This document shows, one piece after another, positions 46,501 through 55,083 of a stretch of DNA of 55,109 bases (the first letter of the stretch is position 1; each line of letters begins with the position of its first letter). Origin of the DNA: Caulobacter sp. (GTDB lineage Bacteria > Pseudomonadota > Alphaproteobacteria > Caulobacterales > Caulobacteraceae); the NCBI GenBank assembly GCA_017745235.1, contig JAGHZU010000026.1, positions 1-55,109 of the forward strand, given 5' to 3'. The notes beneath the pieces are model-generated. The model saw only the letters and a program-made list of their open reading frames with translations, was not told the DNA's origin and ran no database searches. The position numbers and the translations under genes are program-made.

Positions 46501-46870
46501 CAGCGCCGAGCGGCTGAAGACGATCAAGGACGGCAAGCGGGTGTCGGTGGCGGGGCTGGTGCTGATCCGCCAGCGGCCGGGCACGGCCAAGGGCGTGGTG
46601 TTCGTGACGATGGAGGACGAGACGGGCGTGGCCAATGCGGTGGTCTGGAAGGACTGTTTCGACGCCAACCGCCGCACGGTGATGAGCGCCTCGTTCCTGG
46701 TGGTTCACGGACGGGTGCAAAGGGCCGACAACGTCATCCACCTGGTGGCCGAGCGCTTCACCGACCTGTCGGCCGAGCTGGCCCGCATGCGCGAAGCCCC
46801 CGACGCCCCCGCGCCCCAGGTTCGCATGCGCAAGACGGGGCGGCTGCAGCGGAGCCGGGACTTCCATTGA
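43589..46870 (+). CDS. dnaE2: Error-prone DNA polymerase DnaE2 (ImuC)
   Basis: DnaE2 is the C-family polymerase that performs translesion synthesis with ImuA and ImuB after DNA damage. The 1093-residue protein has an N-terminal PHP domain (YAELQATTNFSFLRGASHAG at about 5-24). The polymerase active-site block PPDIDVDFEHERREEVM is near residue 375, followed by VGVFQVESRAQMSMLPR. A C-terminal OB fold (KRVSVAGLVLIRQRPGTAKG, near 982-1001) and a closing RKTGRLQRSRDFH complete it. Residues about 800-833 (from EDRATNALSG to NEDTRP) are an extra segment, in frame and rich in GC palindromes, probably an inserted repeat. The start at 43589 abuts a palindromic repeat. Confidence 0.95.
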   Translation: MSMPAYAELQATTNFSFLRGASHAGELMTTAEGLGLAAVGVTDRNTLAGVVRAWAAAEKLKVRALTGCRLDFMDGTPSLLCYPTDREAYARLTRLLTLGQRRAEKGACHLGWKDFLDHAEGQLALIVPPERLDAAFEADLPRLAGALRGNVWLAASRAYAAQDLKRLARLDELARAAGAPMVATNDVLYHGPERRPLQDVMTCVREGCSIQEVGFRLEANAERHLKTPAEMARLFARWPAAIEATTEIVGRIGFDLGDLKEQYPDEPVPPGKTAMQHLTKLSWDGARRRYPQGVPDKVKNNLRMELKLIKKMDYPNYFITVHDIVREARSMGILCQGRGSAANSSVCYCLGVTAIDPTQHRLLFTRFISENRGEPPDIDVDFEHERREEVMQYVYRRYGREYAAICGTVIHYRPRSAIRDVGKALGLTEDVTAQLANTVWGSWGDGLPDEHIRQVGLDPENPAILRAVLLATQLIGFPRHLSQHVGGFVLTKRRLDETVPIGNAAMDERTFIEWDKDDIDSLKLMKVDVLALGMLTAIQRAFGMLRVDHGQPIRDLADVPQEQAGVYDMLCKADSVGVFQVESRAQMSMLPRLKPREFYDLVIEVAIVRPGPIQGDMVHPYLKRKNGLEPVDWPAPSPEHGPGDELKEILGKTFGVPLFQEQAMSLAIEAAKFTPDEADGLRKAMATFRNLGTPAEYRDKFVEGMVRRGYQRDFAERCFKQIEGFGHYGFPESHAASFAKLVYVSAWIKWAWPDVFCAALINAQPMGFYQPAQLVRDAREHGVEVRAPDVMTSDWDCTLEDRATNALSGSPGQLLRHAGEGKIAADKISNEDTRPYWKAVRLGLRQIKGLKEADADLVVAARAAGARTPADFARHGVSQRGLELLAEADAFASTGLRRREALWAVKGLKGEHKVDSQAPLLAGLPLFEDAVALPSMGLPLQVAEDYRTTSLSLKAHPCGFFRPMLDRMGVISAERLKTIKDGKRVSVAGLVLIRQRPGTAKGVVFVTMEDETGVANAVVWKDCFDANRRTVMSASFLVVHGRVQRADNVIHLVAERFTDLSAELARMREAPDAPAPQVRMRKTGRLQRSRDFH

Positions 46871-46950
46871 GCCGCTCGTGGGGCGGCGAGCCGGAGCGGC
46901 GCCTCCGCGAGTCTCCGGAGGACAGCCGGGCGATCGGGTCTGGCTGGGTT

Positions 46951-48852
46951 CTAGGCCTGCGGCGCCTTGGCCGTCCGCGCCTTCTCGGGCGCGGTCGAGC
47001 GCAGGCGTTCCACCAGGTCGAACAGCTGGGCGCGCACGCCGAACTCGTCGCCGGCCAGGGCCGCGGCCTCCAGCTTGGCCAGGGCGGCGGGAGGGATCAG
47101 GGGCAGGGGCGCCAGCGGCGCCGCCTCGGTCACGCCCTCGGCCTTGGGCCGGGCGGTCTCGTTGACGTCGACCAGGGCCTCGGTGAGCTTTTCGCCAGGG
47201 CGCAGTCCGGTGATGCGGATCTCGATGTCGCGGTCGGGGACCAGGCCCTGCAGCTCGATCATCCGGCGGGCAAGGTCGATGATCTTGACCGGCTCGCCCA
47301 TCTCCAGGGTCAGGACGCCGGTGGGCGGATGGGCGTCGGCGGCCGACAGGGCCACGGCCCGCAACACCAGCTGCACCGCCTCGGGAATGGTCATGAAGTA
47401 GCGCTCGACCTCGGCGTCGGTCAGGGTCACCGGCCCGCCGCGGGCGATCTGGTGCTGGAAGATCGGCACCACCGAGCCCGCCGAGCCCAGCACGTTGCCG
47501 AACCGCACGACGCTGACCCGCGGGCCGGCCCCGCCCTCGCCCGCGCCGAACTGGCGGACCACGGCCTCGGCCACGCGCTTGGTCGCGCCCATCACGCTGG
47601 CGGGAGCCACAGCCTTGTCGGTGGAGATCAGCGCCAGGTGGGCCGCGCCCGCGGCCTTGGCGGCGGCGGCCACGTTGCGGCTGCCCAGGACGTTGGTGCG
47701 CACGCCCTCGCAAGGGTGGTTCTCGACCAGGGTCACATGCTTGAGGGCGGCGGCGTGGAAGACCAGTTCGGGCTTCTCGGCGGCGAACACCAGGTTCAGG
47801 CGGGCGGCGTCGCGCACGTCGCACAGCACGTCGCGGCGGGGCAGGCCCGGCCAGGCCTCGCCCAGCTCGCGGTCGATGTGGAAGAGGTTGGCCTCGGCCG
47901 CGTCCAGCAGGATCAGCTGGGCGGGACCGCAGGCGGCGATCTGGCGGGCCAGTTCGGAGCCGATGCTGCCGCCCGCGCCGGTGACCAGCACCCGCCGGCC
48001 GGCGATCAGGTCGCGGACGGGGGCGGGATCCAGGCGCACGGGCGCGCGGCTGAGCAGCTCCTCCAGGCTGATCTCGCGCAGGGCCCCGCCGGTGGCCGCC
48101 CCGGCCATCTCGACCAGGCCCTGGCGGCGCAGCAGGCGAACGCCCTCGGTCTTCAGCCGACCCAGGCGCTCGGTTCCGAAGGCCCCCAGGGGCGCGTCGC
48201 CCAGGAACAGCAGGGCGGCGGGCTGCAGTCCGCCGTCGCGCAACTGGGCCATCACCTGATCGAAGTCGTCCAGCGCGCCCAGCACGCAGACCCCGCCCAG
48301 TTCGTCGCCGGTTTCGCGGGCCTGGGTGGTCAGGACGCCGACCGGGGCGTAGCGCTCGCCCAGGGCGGCGGGGCCGCGCAGGAACGCCTCGGCCTCGGCG
48401 GCCGAGCCGACGATCAGCAGGCGCGGGAGGCTGGGCGAGGCGGGGGCGGGGCGCAGGCGGGTCAGCGACTCCGCCAGGTTTTTTTCGTGCAGGGCCCGGC
48501 GCACGATGCGCAGTCCGGCCAGCAGGCCCGTCATCAGCACGAAGGCCGCGACCAGGGTGCGCAGGCCGCCCGGCTGGCGCACGCCGATCACATAGGCGAC
48601 CAGGGCGAAGGTGAGCGTGGTCAGCAGGGCCGAGCGGGCCAGGCGCAGGCCGTCGCTGGCGGCGAAGAAGCGCCAGGGCGAACGCTCGACCCGGAACAGG
48701 ATCTCGACCAGCATCGCGCAGATGGCGAACAGGACCGCGTGGACCAGGACCGGCGGATCCAGGGCCTCGGGCCCGGCGGTCAGGACCTGGGCCAGGAGCA
48801 AGGCCGTGAAGGCCAGCACCATGTGCGCCACGATCTTTGCCATCCGCCCCAT
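46951..48852 (-). CDS. Membrane nucleotide-sugar 4,6-dehydratase/epimerase (CapD/WbpM family)
   Basis: This 633-residue protein has about four N-terminal membrane helices (MVLAFTALLLAQVL to LVAAFVLMTGLLAGLRI), a first Rossmann-like domain (near 140-270) and a C-terminal SDR domain with VLVTGAGGSIGSELARQI near 288. The active-site region reads STDKAVAPASVMGATK, where Met replaces the usual Tyr, as in WbpM/PglF-type UDP-GlcNAc 4,6-dehydratases. The probable role is the first step of an unusual amino sugar for surface polysaccharide or flagellin glycans. No polysaccharide cluster lies beside it. The C-terminal about 80 residues are Ala/Pro-rich. The start at 48852 is weakly supported. Confidence 0.9.
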   Translation of the reverse strand: MGRMAKIVAHMVLAFTALLLAQVLTAGPEALDPPVLVHAVLFAICAMLVEILFRVERSPWRFFAASDGLRLARSALLTTLTFALVAYVIGVRQPGGLRTLVAAFVLMTGLLAGLRIVRRALHEKNLAESLTRLRPAPASPSLPRLLIVGSAAEAEAFLRGPAALGERYAPVGVLTTQARETGDELGGVCVLGALDDFDQVMAQLRDGGLQPAALLFLGDAPLGAFGTERLGRLKTEGVRLLRRQGLVEMAGAATGGALREISLEELLSRAPVRLDPAPVRDLIAGRRVLVTGAGGSIGSELARQIAACGPAQLILLDAAEANLFHIDRELGEAWPGLPRRDVLCDVRDAARLNLVFAAEKPELVFHAAALKHVTLVENHPCEGVRTNVLGSRNVAAAAKAAGAAHLALISTDKAVAPASVMGATKRVAEAVVRQFGAGEGGAGPRVSVVRFGNVLGSAGSVVPIFQHQIARGGPVTLTDAEVERYFMTIPEAVQLVLRAVALSAADAHPPTGVLTLEMGEPVKIIDLARRMIELQGLVPDRDIEIRITGLRPGEKLTEALVDVNETARPKAEGVTEAAPLAPLPLIPPAALAKLEAAALAGDEFGVRAQLFDLVERLRSTAPEKARTAKAPQA

Positions 48853-49014
48853 GGACGCCTACTCCCGCTGCGCTCGCCGCCGCCGAACCGCTTCGAAGCG
48901 GCTTAGCATGCTCCGTTCCCGTCGTCGCCCGTCAGGCGACGCGCGGCGCCCGGATGTCCCTTCCGGTTGTGGCCAGAATTCGGCGGCCGCGCACTTTGTC
49001 TCAGCCCCGGGATT

Positions 49015-50229
49015 TCACCCCCGGGCCAGGGGCAGCAGGGTCACCGTCTGGCCCGCGGCGGCGGCCGGGGCTCCGGCGGGGCGGACCACCAGGCAGTCGG
49101 CCCGGGAGAAGACGCCGATCAGCGAGGAGTCCTGGTCGGGAAAGGCCGTCACCCGCACGCGGCCGTCGGCGTCCACGGTCCGGGCCGCGCGCATCCAGTG
49201 CTCGCGCGGGCCGTTGGCGGGCAGGGGGGCGTCCAGGACCCCGACGCCCAGCGCCAGGGCGGGGTCGGCGCCGGTCAGGGCCGCCAGCAGGGGGCGCAGG
49301 AACAGCTCGGCGCAGACCAGGGCCGAGGCGGGATTGCCCGGCAGGCCCAGCACGCGGCGGCCGTCGGCCAGGGTCCCGAACCAGGTCGGCTTGCCCGGGC
49401 GCACGGCGATGGTCTCCACGCGCAGCGACAGGCCCAGGGTGTTCAGCGCCGGCTTGACCAGGTCGTGGTCGCCCACCGAGGCGCCGCCCACGGTGACCAC
49501 CAGGTCGGCTTCGGCGGACCGCACCGCGCCGGCTATGGCCGAAAGGTCGTCGGACTGGGCCTTCAGCCGCACGGCCTGGCCGCCCCAGGCCTCGACCAGG
49601 GCGGCCAGGGCGAACGAGCCGGACTCGAAGATCTGGTCGGGGGCGGGGCGGGCGCCGGGCGGGACCAGTTCGTCGCCGGTGGCCAGGATCGCCACGCGCG
49701 GGCGGCGGGCGACGTCCAGCCGGGCGCGGCCGGCGGCGGCGGCCAGCGACAGGCGCCAGGCGTCCAGCCGTACGCCTTCGGCCAGCAGGGTCTCGCCGCT
49801 CCGGAAATCGCCCCCGGCTGGGCGGATGTTGCCGGGCGGCGGGTCGCGGTCGATCGTGAAGCTCACCGCCTCGCCCTCGCGCGTGGCGTTCTCCTGAATC
49901 ACCACCAGATCGGCGCCGGGGGGCACGGGGGCCCCGGTGAAGATGCGGACGGCCTGGCCGGCCTGGACCGGGCGGGGATGGGCGCGGCCGGCGGCGCTTT
50001 CCCCGGCCACGGCGAAGCGGACCCCGGGGGCCAGGTCGGCGCGGCGGACGGCCCAGCCGTCCATGGCCGAGGCGTCGAACGGCGGCTGGTCACGGTCGGC
50101 CACGATGGGGGCGGCCAGCACCCGGCCCAGGGCGGAGGCCAGGTCGACCGCCTCCACGTCCAGCCGGACGGCGTCGGCCAGCATGCGGCCTCGGGCTTCC
50201 TCGACGGTCAGATTCTTCAACGGGCTCAC
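49015..50229 (-). CDS. moeA: Molybdopterin molybdenumtransferase MoeA
   Basis: MoeA inserts molybdate into adenylylated molybdopterin to complete the molybdenum cofactor. The 404-residue protein has the expected order. Domain I/II contains PPFDASAMDGWAVR (near 50-63) and VRIFTGAPVPPGADLVVIQE (near 97-116). The catalytic domain III has RVAILATGDELVPPG, VTVGGASVGDHDLVKPAL and VLGLPGNPASALVCAELF. The start is the GTG at 50229 (VSPLKNLTVEEARGRML); in-phase codons upstream to 50316 have no family similarity. It is divergent from the signal peptidase gene. Confidence 0.95.
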   Translation of the reverse strand: MSPLKNLTVEEARGRMLADAVRLDVEAVDLASALGRVLAAPIVADRDQPPFDASAMDGWAVRRADLAPGVRFAVAGESAAGRAHPRPVQAGQAVRIFTGAPVPPGADLVVIQENATREGEAVSFTIDRDPPPGNIRPAGGDFRSGETLLAEGVRLDAWRLSLAAAAGRARLDVARRPRVAILATGDELVPPGARPAPDQIFESGSFALAALVEAWGGQAVRLKAQSDDLSAIAGAVRSAEADLVVTVGGASVGDHDLVKPALNTLGLSLRVETIAVRPGKPTWFGTLADGRRVLGLPGNPASALVCAELFLRPLLAALTGADPALALGVGVLDAPLPANGPREHWMRAARTVDADGRVRVTAFPDQDSSLIGVFSRADCLVVRPAGAPAAAAGQTVTLLPLARG

Positions 50230-50328
50230 GCGACGCTCCGGGATGATGAGGCATTTGTAACGTGCGTCGCGGCCGAGCGCTGGCATGGTTTTCACATGGC
50301 CGGGGGCGGCGACCAACGGAGAGCGTCC

Positions 50329-51152
50329 ATGGGCGGCGAACCCGCGACGCAGACGAGCCGGACGGGCCGGACGGGCGGGTGGCTGCGGACCCTGCTATGG
50401 TGCTGGCGATATGCCTGGCGCCGCGCACGGTGCTGGGCCAGCCCTTCACGATCCCTTCCGGCTCGATGGAGCCCACCCTGCTGGTCGGCGACTATGTGAT
50501 CGTCAACAAGTTCGCCTACGGCTGGAGCCGGCATTCGATCCCGTTCGACCCGCCGCTGCCCGCGGGGCGGCTGATGGGGGCCGAGCCCCGGCGGGGCGAC
50601 GTGGTGGTGTTCAAGAAGCCGGGCGACGGGCGCACCGACGTCATCAAGCGCGTGGTCGGCCTGCCCGGCGATCGCATCCGCATGGTCGAGGGCGTGCTGA
50701 CCCTCAACGACCGCCCGGTGAGCCGCCGGCTGGTCGACTCGGCCGTCGAGGCGCCTTGGGGCCAGCCGATGGCCGTGGGCCGGTTTCGCGAGACCCTGCC
50801 CGACGGGCGGAGCTACGTGACCAACAGCTACGGCTCGGCGACGCCTGGGGGCAATACCGGGGTCTATGTCGTGCCGGCGGGCTGCTACTTCATGATGGGC
50901 GACAACCGCGACAACAGCCTGGACAGCCGCTTTGACCCGGGGCCGATCGCCAAGGGCCAGTCGTCGTGTCCGTGGAGCGGCGCGCCGGGCGCGAACCTGC
51001 CGCCCGAGATCGGCATGGGTTTCGTGCCGTTCGACGACCTGGTGGGACGGGCCGAGCTGGTGGCCTGGTCGTTCGAGCCGGGCGCCAGCGTCTTCAAGCC
51101 CTGGACCCTGGCCACGCACCTGCGCCGGGGGCGGGCGTTCCTGAGGCTGTAG
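50329..51152 (+). CDS. Signal peptidase I paralogue, probably frameshifted near its N-terminus
   Basis: This is a LepB-type signal peptidase that cleaves signal peptides at the membrane surface. The downstream frame (codons from 50397) contains the nucleophile in QPFTIPSGSMEPTLLVGDY, the general-base lysine in DVIKRVVGLPGDRI and the C-terminal MMGDNRDNSLDSR block, so the catalytic body is complete. The natural start, ATG at 50329 with GGAG upstream, is in a different frame (MGGEPATQTSRTGRTGGWLR, then TLL). Joining the two needs one extra base near 50395-50397. As read, the membrane anchor is split. The true in-frame start may be the ATG at 50397. Confidence 0.75.
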
Positions 51153-51271
51153 AAATCAAAACCCCAATTCGTCCTCATCCCGGAAGCCTGGCGGGGGCTG
51201 TTCGGGACCCTGGGGCCAGCGCAAAGCGGCGGCCCTCGGGTCCCGGCTCCATCACCCTCTCTACCCGTCAG

Positions 51272-51859
51272 TTACTTGCCGACGCCGATCTGCTGCATGA
51301 GCGTGGCGTTGTCCCAGAAGAGGTATTCTTCATCCATGACGCCTTCCTTGTTCCAGCGCCCGAGCGTGGCCATGGGAAGGTGGTACGTCTTGCCCGTCGG
51401 TTGAATGACCGTGCCATCCGCAAGCGTCATCGGCTTGGAAAAGGTGCCGTCGAGAAATCCCATGACGGCCGTCCATTCGCCGTCCGAAGAGCCAAAGCGG
51501 ACCGGATGTTCGGTGATCCGATTATCCGGAGCAAACGTCCACATGAACGCCAGTTCCTTGATATGATCTGGAATGCCCTTGGTGGTGTGGCCATCGGGAT
51601 AATGCACGACGATGTCTCGCCCGTGGCTCTTGTGAAGCTTTTCCCACTGCTGGCCAGTGTAGACGTGGAAGTCCAGGTCATCGAAGTTCGCGAGGTTCCT
51701 GGCTAGGAATTCCGGCATGCCCGCGACTTTCGGAGTCGGCTTATTGACGCTCGTGCCGGGCCAGGGGTCTGTATCCGCGGCGACAGCAGGCATCGCGGAG
51801 AGCAGACTTCCGGCGAATAGTGAAGTTCCGATTACGCGAAGATATCTTTGCATCATCAT
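51272..51859 (-). CDS. Secreted SnoaL/NTF2-like ester-cyclase-type protein
   Basis: This 195-residue exported protein has a signal peptide through about residue 27 (VIGTSLFAGSLLSAMPAVAA). An alpha+beta barrel of the SnoaL/NTF2-like ester cyclase group follows: IVVHYPDGHTTKGIPDHIKE near 83, RFGSSDGEWTAVMGFLDGTF near 121, and EEYLFWDNATLMQQIG at the end. Such proteins often modify polyketide-like compounds or serve as accessory enzymes; the substrate is unknown. GGAG lies 8 nt before the ATG at 51859. It is divergent from an isochorismatase gene across a 130-base AT-richer promoter region, a pairing often seen in accessory regions. Confidence 0.82.
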   Translation of the reverse strand: MMMQRYLRVIGTSLFAGSLLSAMPAVAADTDPWPGTSVNKPTPKVAGMPEFLARNLANFDDLDFHVYTGQQWEKLHKSHGRDIVVHYPDGHTTKGIPDHIKELAFMWTFAPDNRITEHPVRFGSSDGEWTAVMGFLDGTFSKPMTLADGTVIQPTGKTYHLPMATLGRWNKEGVMDEEYLFWDNATLMQQIGVGK

Positions 51860-51989
51860 GATTATATCTCCTTGAAATCATGAGATCGTGCTCTTGGTTC
51901 ACATCGATTTCTCATGGGTGAGATAAAATGCATACTGGCGGGTAGTATCCTACTCTATAGATTTGCGGTCGACAAAGGAGGAACCAGTC

Positions 51990-52759
51990 ATGACTACCGA
52001 CACTGGCTCGCGTCCCGCTGACATCGTCAGCCCGATCACGGACTCTGTCCTTCCCAACAGGATTTCCGCAGCTGAGGCCCGCGCAGCCGGGCGCTATGGC
52101 CACGACAAGCCCACCGCGCAAACAGCATCGTCCTCCTGGTGGACCACCAGATCGGCTTGATGGCCGGCGTTCGTGATTTCACGTCGATCGCCGAGTACAA
52201 AAGCAACGTCGTAGGCTTGGCGCGCATCGCCAGGGCTCTGAACATCCCGACGCTCGTCACGTCGTCCAACGCCCAATGGCAAAACGGCGACACGCTCCCG
52301 GAAATCAAGGCGCTCTTCCCCGAGCAACCGATCTATCGACGCACGGGGATCATCAACGCGTATGAGGATCCGACCTTCCGCAAGGCCTTCGAGGATCTGG
52401 TCGCGGCGACCGGCCGCAGGCACATCATTATTGCGGCCGTGACCATCGGCACGTGCTGCGCCTTTCCGACGCTCTCGATGCTCAATGACGGCTACAAGGT
52501 GTTTCCGGTCGTCGACGCCTGCGGAGCCTGGAACCACTACGAGGCCGAGGCGGCTATGTCGCGCATGGCCAACGCCGGAGCCGAGCTGGTCACCACCTTC
52601 GCGCTCGGCTGCGAACTGCAGGCCGACTGGAAGCAGCCGACGGCCGATGAGATGCTTGCGCCGTTCAAGCAGAACCTTTCCGAGTACGGCTTCGTGCTCG
52701 AGAACTTCTGGAACAATGTCGGCGCCCCTGCGGTGAGCGATCCCTTTGGCATGAAGTAG
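51990..52759 (+). CDS. Isochorismatase-family hydrolase, interrupted by a frameshift
   Basis: This cysteine hydrolase belongs to the isochorismatase/nicotinamidase/YcaC group. The ATG at 51990 is preceded by AAAGGAGG, the best ribosome site in the window. It opens a frame (MTTDTGSRPADIVSPITDSV, then GRYGHDKPTA) that ends in nonsense after 52160. The conserved core NSIVLLVDHQIGLM continues from about 52121 in another frame and runs intact to 52759. It includes the TIGTCCAFPTLSML segment with the nucleophilic Cys and VVDACGAWNHYEAEAAMSRM. One missing base near 52118 explains both. As read, only the downstream part (possible GTG at 52139) could be made. Confidence 0.75.
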
Positions 52760-53000
52760 CCTTGCCGCCGGCTGTCTCTTCGGCGGCCGAGTTGCGCCGG
52801 CTTGGGGCGGCGCTGGCCAAGCGGCCATGGAGGGGGCGGTTGCAGCCCCCTTCGTGCGGCTTCGCGTTCTGCTCGCCGGACCTTACAGCAACCGCGATGC
52901 GGCGAGGCTCGCGGCCGGATGGCGAGCCGTTCGGCAAGGAGGGGCTTCGTCAGGGGGCGGACCCCGAGGGGGCAGGCCCGAAGGCCCGTCCCGCTGCGAC

Positions 53001-53831
53001 CTAGCCGACGAAGGCGCGTTCGATCACGAAGTCGCCGGGCTCGGCGTTGGAGCCCTCGACCAGGCCGTGCGCTTCCAGAAGGGCCGCAGTGTCCTTGATC
53101 ATCGCCATCGAGCCGCAGAGCATGGCGCGGTCGTGCTCGGGATCGAACTTGACGGCGTCCAGGCCGAGGTCCGCGAACAGCTTGCCGCTGGCGATCAGGT
53201 CGGTGAACCGGCCCTGGCGCTCGAACGGCTCGCGCGTGACGGTGGGGTAGTAGACCAGCTGGGCCTTGGCCTCGTCGCCGACCAGCGGGTCGTCGTGGAT
53301 CTCGCTGGTGAACAGGTCGCGATAGGCCAGTTCCTGCACCTCGCGCACGCCGTGGGCGACGATCACCTGCTCGAAGCGGCTGTAGGCGTCGGGATCGCGG
53401 GCCACCGAAAGCCAGGGCGCCAGGCCCGTGCCGGTGCCGAACAGGAACAGGCGCTTGCCCGGGCGGACGGCGTCGAGCACCAGGGTGCCGGTCGGCTTCT
53501 TGCCCAGCAGGATCTCGTCGCCGGCCTTGATCTGCTGCAGGCGCGAGGTCAGCGGGCCGTCGGGCACCTTGATCGAGAAGAACTCCAGTTCCTCGGCGAA
53601 GTGCGGCGAGCCGATCGAATAGGCGCGCAGGATCGGCTTCTTCTCGCCCAGCTCCTCACGGGGCGGCAGGCCGATCATCACGAACTCGCCCGAGCGGAAG
53701 CGGAAGCTGGCCGGACGGGTGATGGCGAAGCTGAACAGGCGGTCGGTCCAGTGCTTCACCCACAGCACCGTTTCGGTGTGGTACGGGGCTTCCTTGGCGG
53801 GAGCGGCGGCGGTGGTCGCGGTGGCCGTCAT
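53001..53831 (-). CDS. fpr: Ferredoxin-NADP(+) reductase
   Basis: FPR transfers electrons between NADPH and ferredoxin or flavodoxin in redox balance and stress defence. The 276-residue protein has the FAD motif RAYSIGSP near residue 74, the GTGTGLAPWLSVAR nucleotide loop near 133, the NADP-site VIVAHGVREVQELAYRDLF and the C-terminal RAFVG end seen in subclass I bacterial FPRs. The start complementary to 53829-53831 gives MTATATTAAAPAKEAPYHTE; the frame to 53903 adds 24 residues without family match. The 241 bases after its stop hold no convincing gene, only GC-rich repeats. Confidence 0.92.
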   Translation of the reverse strand: MTATATTAAAPAKEAPYHTETVLWVKHWTDRLFSFAITRPASFRFRSGEFVMIGLPPREELGEKKPILRAYSIGSPHFAEELEFFSIKVPDGPLTSRLQQIKAGDEILLGKKPTGTLVLDAVRPGKRLFLFGTGTGLAPWLSVARDPDAYSRFEQVIVAHGVREVQELAYRDLFTSEIHDDPLVGDEAKAQLVYYPTVTREPFERQGRFTDLIASGKLFADLGLDAVKFDPEHDRAMLCGSMAMIKDTAALLEAHGLVEGSNAEPGDFVIERAFVG

Positions 53832-54125
53832 AATCTGGTTTTCAGTCCTCGGCGCGCGCCGTCCAAAGATCTGGCGGCGCATGATTTCAAAGGGCGTCGC
53901 CACGGCCCTGAGGCGACGCGTGTCTCATGTGAGCAGACCCGCCCGGATGTCAACTTTTGCGGTCTGAAAGCCCCTAGAGAAAATCTTCCCCAAAAGCGTC
54001 AAAATGGGCGGCGCCCGTTTTTTGAACTGCGTCAAAATTGTGATTGCCGCCTCTCCAAACGGGGCGCACTCTTCCTATCGCTTCGCCGCCTGAAAAGGCG
54101 TCAAGCCAACGATACGGAGGAACGT

Positions 54126-54521
54126 ATGCGGGTGAGGTTCGTAAAGGCCGCCGCGGCGGCCAGTCTGTTAGCGTTAGGCGTATCGGCGTGCGACAACGGC
54201 GGGGGCAACACCCCGCAGGCGACGCAGGCCCAGCAAGTGGCCCTCGAGGGCAAGGCGGTCACCGCCTCGGGCTGCGTCCGCCCGGTTGAGTCCACGTCCT
54301 GTATGGTGGTTCGCGGCCCTGGCGGCGGCTACTACGACATTTCCGGCGTCTCGCCGGCTCCCGACCCCGCCAAGGGGGTGGCGATCTCGCTGCAGGGACG
54401 GGACCTGGGCAAGAACACCGAATGCGGTCGCCAGCTCACCGACGTGAAGTGGACGTACCTGAACATTCAGTGCGCGGCCGCGCCCGCGGCGGCGGCCCCG
54501 GCGACGGAGAAGCACGGCTAG
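54126..54521 (+). CDS. Small lipoprotein
   Basis: This 131-residue protein has a lipoprotein signal peptide (KAAAAASLLALGVSAC) with the lipobox cysteine at about residue 22, followed by DNGGGNTPQATQAQQ. The mature domain has the Cys-Val-Arg-Pro-Val-Glu and STSCMVVRGPGGGYYDISGV segments and a C-terminal run CAAAPAAAAPATEKHG. Four Cys in the mature part could form disulphides. Function is unknown. ACGGAGGAACGT precedes the ATG at 54126. In the 294 bases between this gene and fpr, only a small CGCCT-GAAA-AGGCG hairpin (54087-54100) is visible near the start. Confidence 0.82.
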   Translation: MRVRFVKAAAAASLLALGVSACDNGGGNTPQATQAQQVALEGKAVTASGCVRPVESTSCMVVRGPGGGYYDISGVSPAPDPAKGVAISLQGRDLGKNTECGRQLTDVKWTYLNIQCAAAPAAAAPATEKHG

Positions 54522-54540
54522 GCGAAGCGCCGGCGGCGAC

Positions 54541-54720
54541 TCAGGCCTCGCCGGAGCCCGGATCCGTCCGGGTCTTCGGGGAGGTCGAGCTGGCCTCGCT
54601 TCCCCGCGGCTCGGTCGCGGGGCGGGGCGGCTTGCCCTCGGCGCGCGGCGTCCGCTGGTTCTCGTTCTCGACCTCCCGGTTCGACGGGCGGCTGTGTGAC
54701 GGGGCGTGCGGCATCGACAT
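54541..54720 (-). CDS. Small hydrophilic hypothetical protein
   Basis: This 59-residue protein of low complexity is rich in Pro, Arg, Ser, Thr and Glu (MSMPHAPSHSRPSNREVENE, ending RTDPGSGEA). AGGAGG stands 8 nt before the ATG complementary to 54718-54720, a very strong ribosome site and the main reason to accept it. It is likely unstructured. No family is known. It is convergent with the lipoprotein gene, with 19 bases between them. The 287 bases from 54721 to the tRNA hold no other convincing gene. Confidence 0.5.
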   Translation of the reverse strand: MSMPHAPSHSRPSNREVENENQRTPRAEGKPPRPATEPRGSEASSTSPKTRTDPGSGEA

Positions 54721-54923
54721 GCGCGGTTCCTCCTGGGGGCGGCTTGGCCGGCGGCGGGCGGCCTGGCGTCACGACTGAACGCGCGGGCGGAGAGGGACGA
54801 TCCGTGCGGGTCGTTCCGGCCGTGCGTCGCGCCATCGCGACCTCCCCGCGATTTAGCCGTCCGGGGCGGCTTGCCCGGCGGGAACGACCCTGCTAGATGA
54901 CGCGGCTCTGGCGATGAGACCAA

Positions 54924-54956
54924 CGCGCCGGCGGGCTGGAGAAGCCTACCGGCGCG
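54924..54956. terminator. Stem-loop before tRNA-Trp
   Basis: CGCGCCGG (54924-54931) and CCGGCGCG (54949-54956) are exact complements, with an inner GGCT/AGCC pairing, followed by CTGTTTATT on the plus strand. It could end transcription coming from upstream before the tRNA promoter. The T-run is weak. Confidence 0.4.
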
Positions 54957-55007
54957 CTGTTTATTGTCAGACAGCCGGAATCTCCGCTAAGGGGATCGCG
55001 GTTCCGC

Positions 55008-55083
55008 AGGAGTGTAGCTCAGCTGGTAGAGCATCGGTCTCCAAAACCGAGGGTCGTGGGTTCGAGTCCCTCCACTCCTGCCA
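55008..55083 (+). tRNA. trnW: tRNA-Trp (anticodon CCA)
   Basis: The 76-nt cloverleaf includes an encoded CCA end. The acceptor stem AGGAGTG (55008-55014) pairs with CACTCCT (55073-55079), with discriminator G and then CCA. The D-arm contains GCTCAGCTGGTAGAGC, the anticodon loop reads CTCCAAA, and the T-arm contains GGGTTCGAGTCCC. In alphaproteobacteria this tRNA commonly precedes secE-nusG, which would lie beyond the window. Confidence 0.97.

Noticed and set aside
52762..53004. Plus-strand ORF after the isochorismatase gene
   Set aside because: There is no ATG start or ribosome site, the composition is repeat-like, and it overlaps the fpr end.
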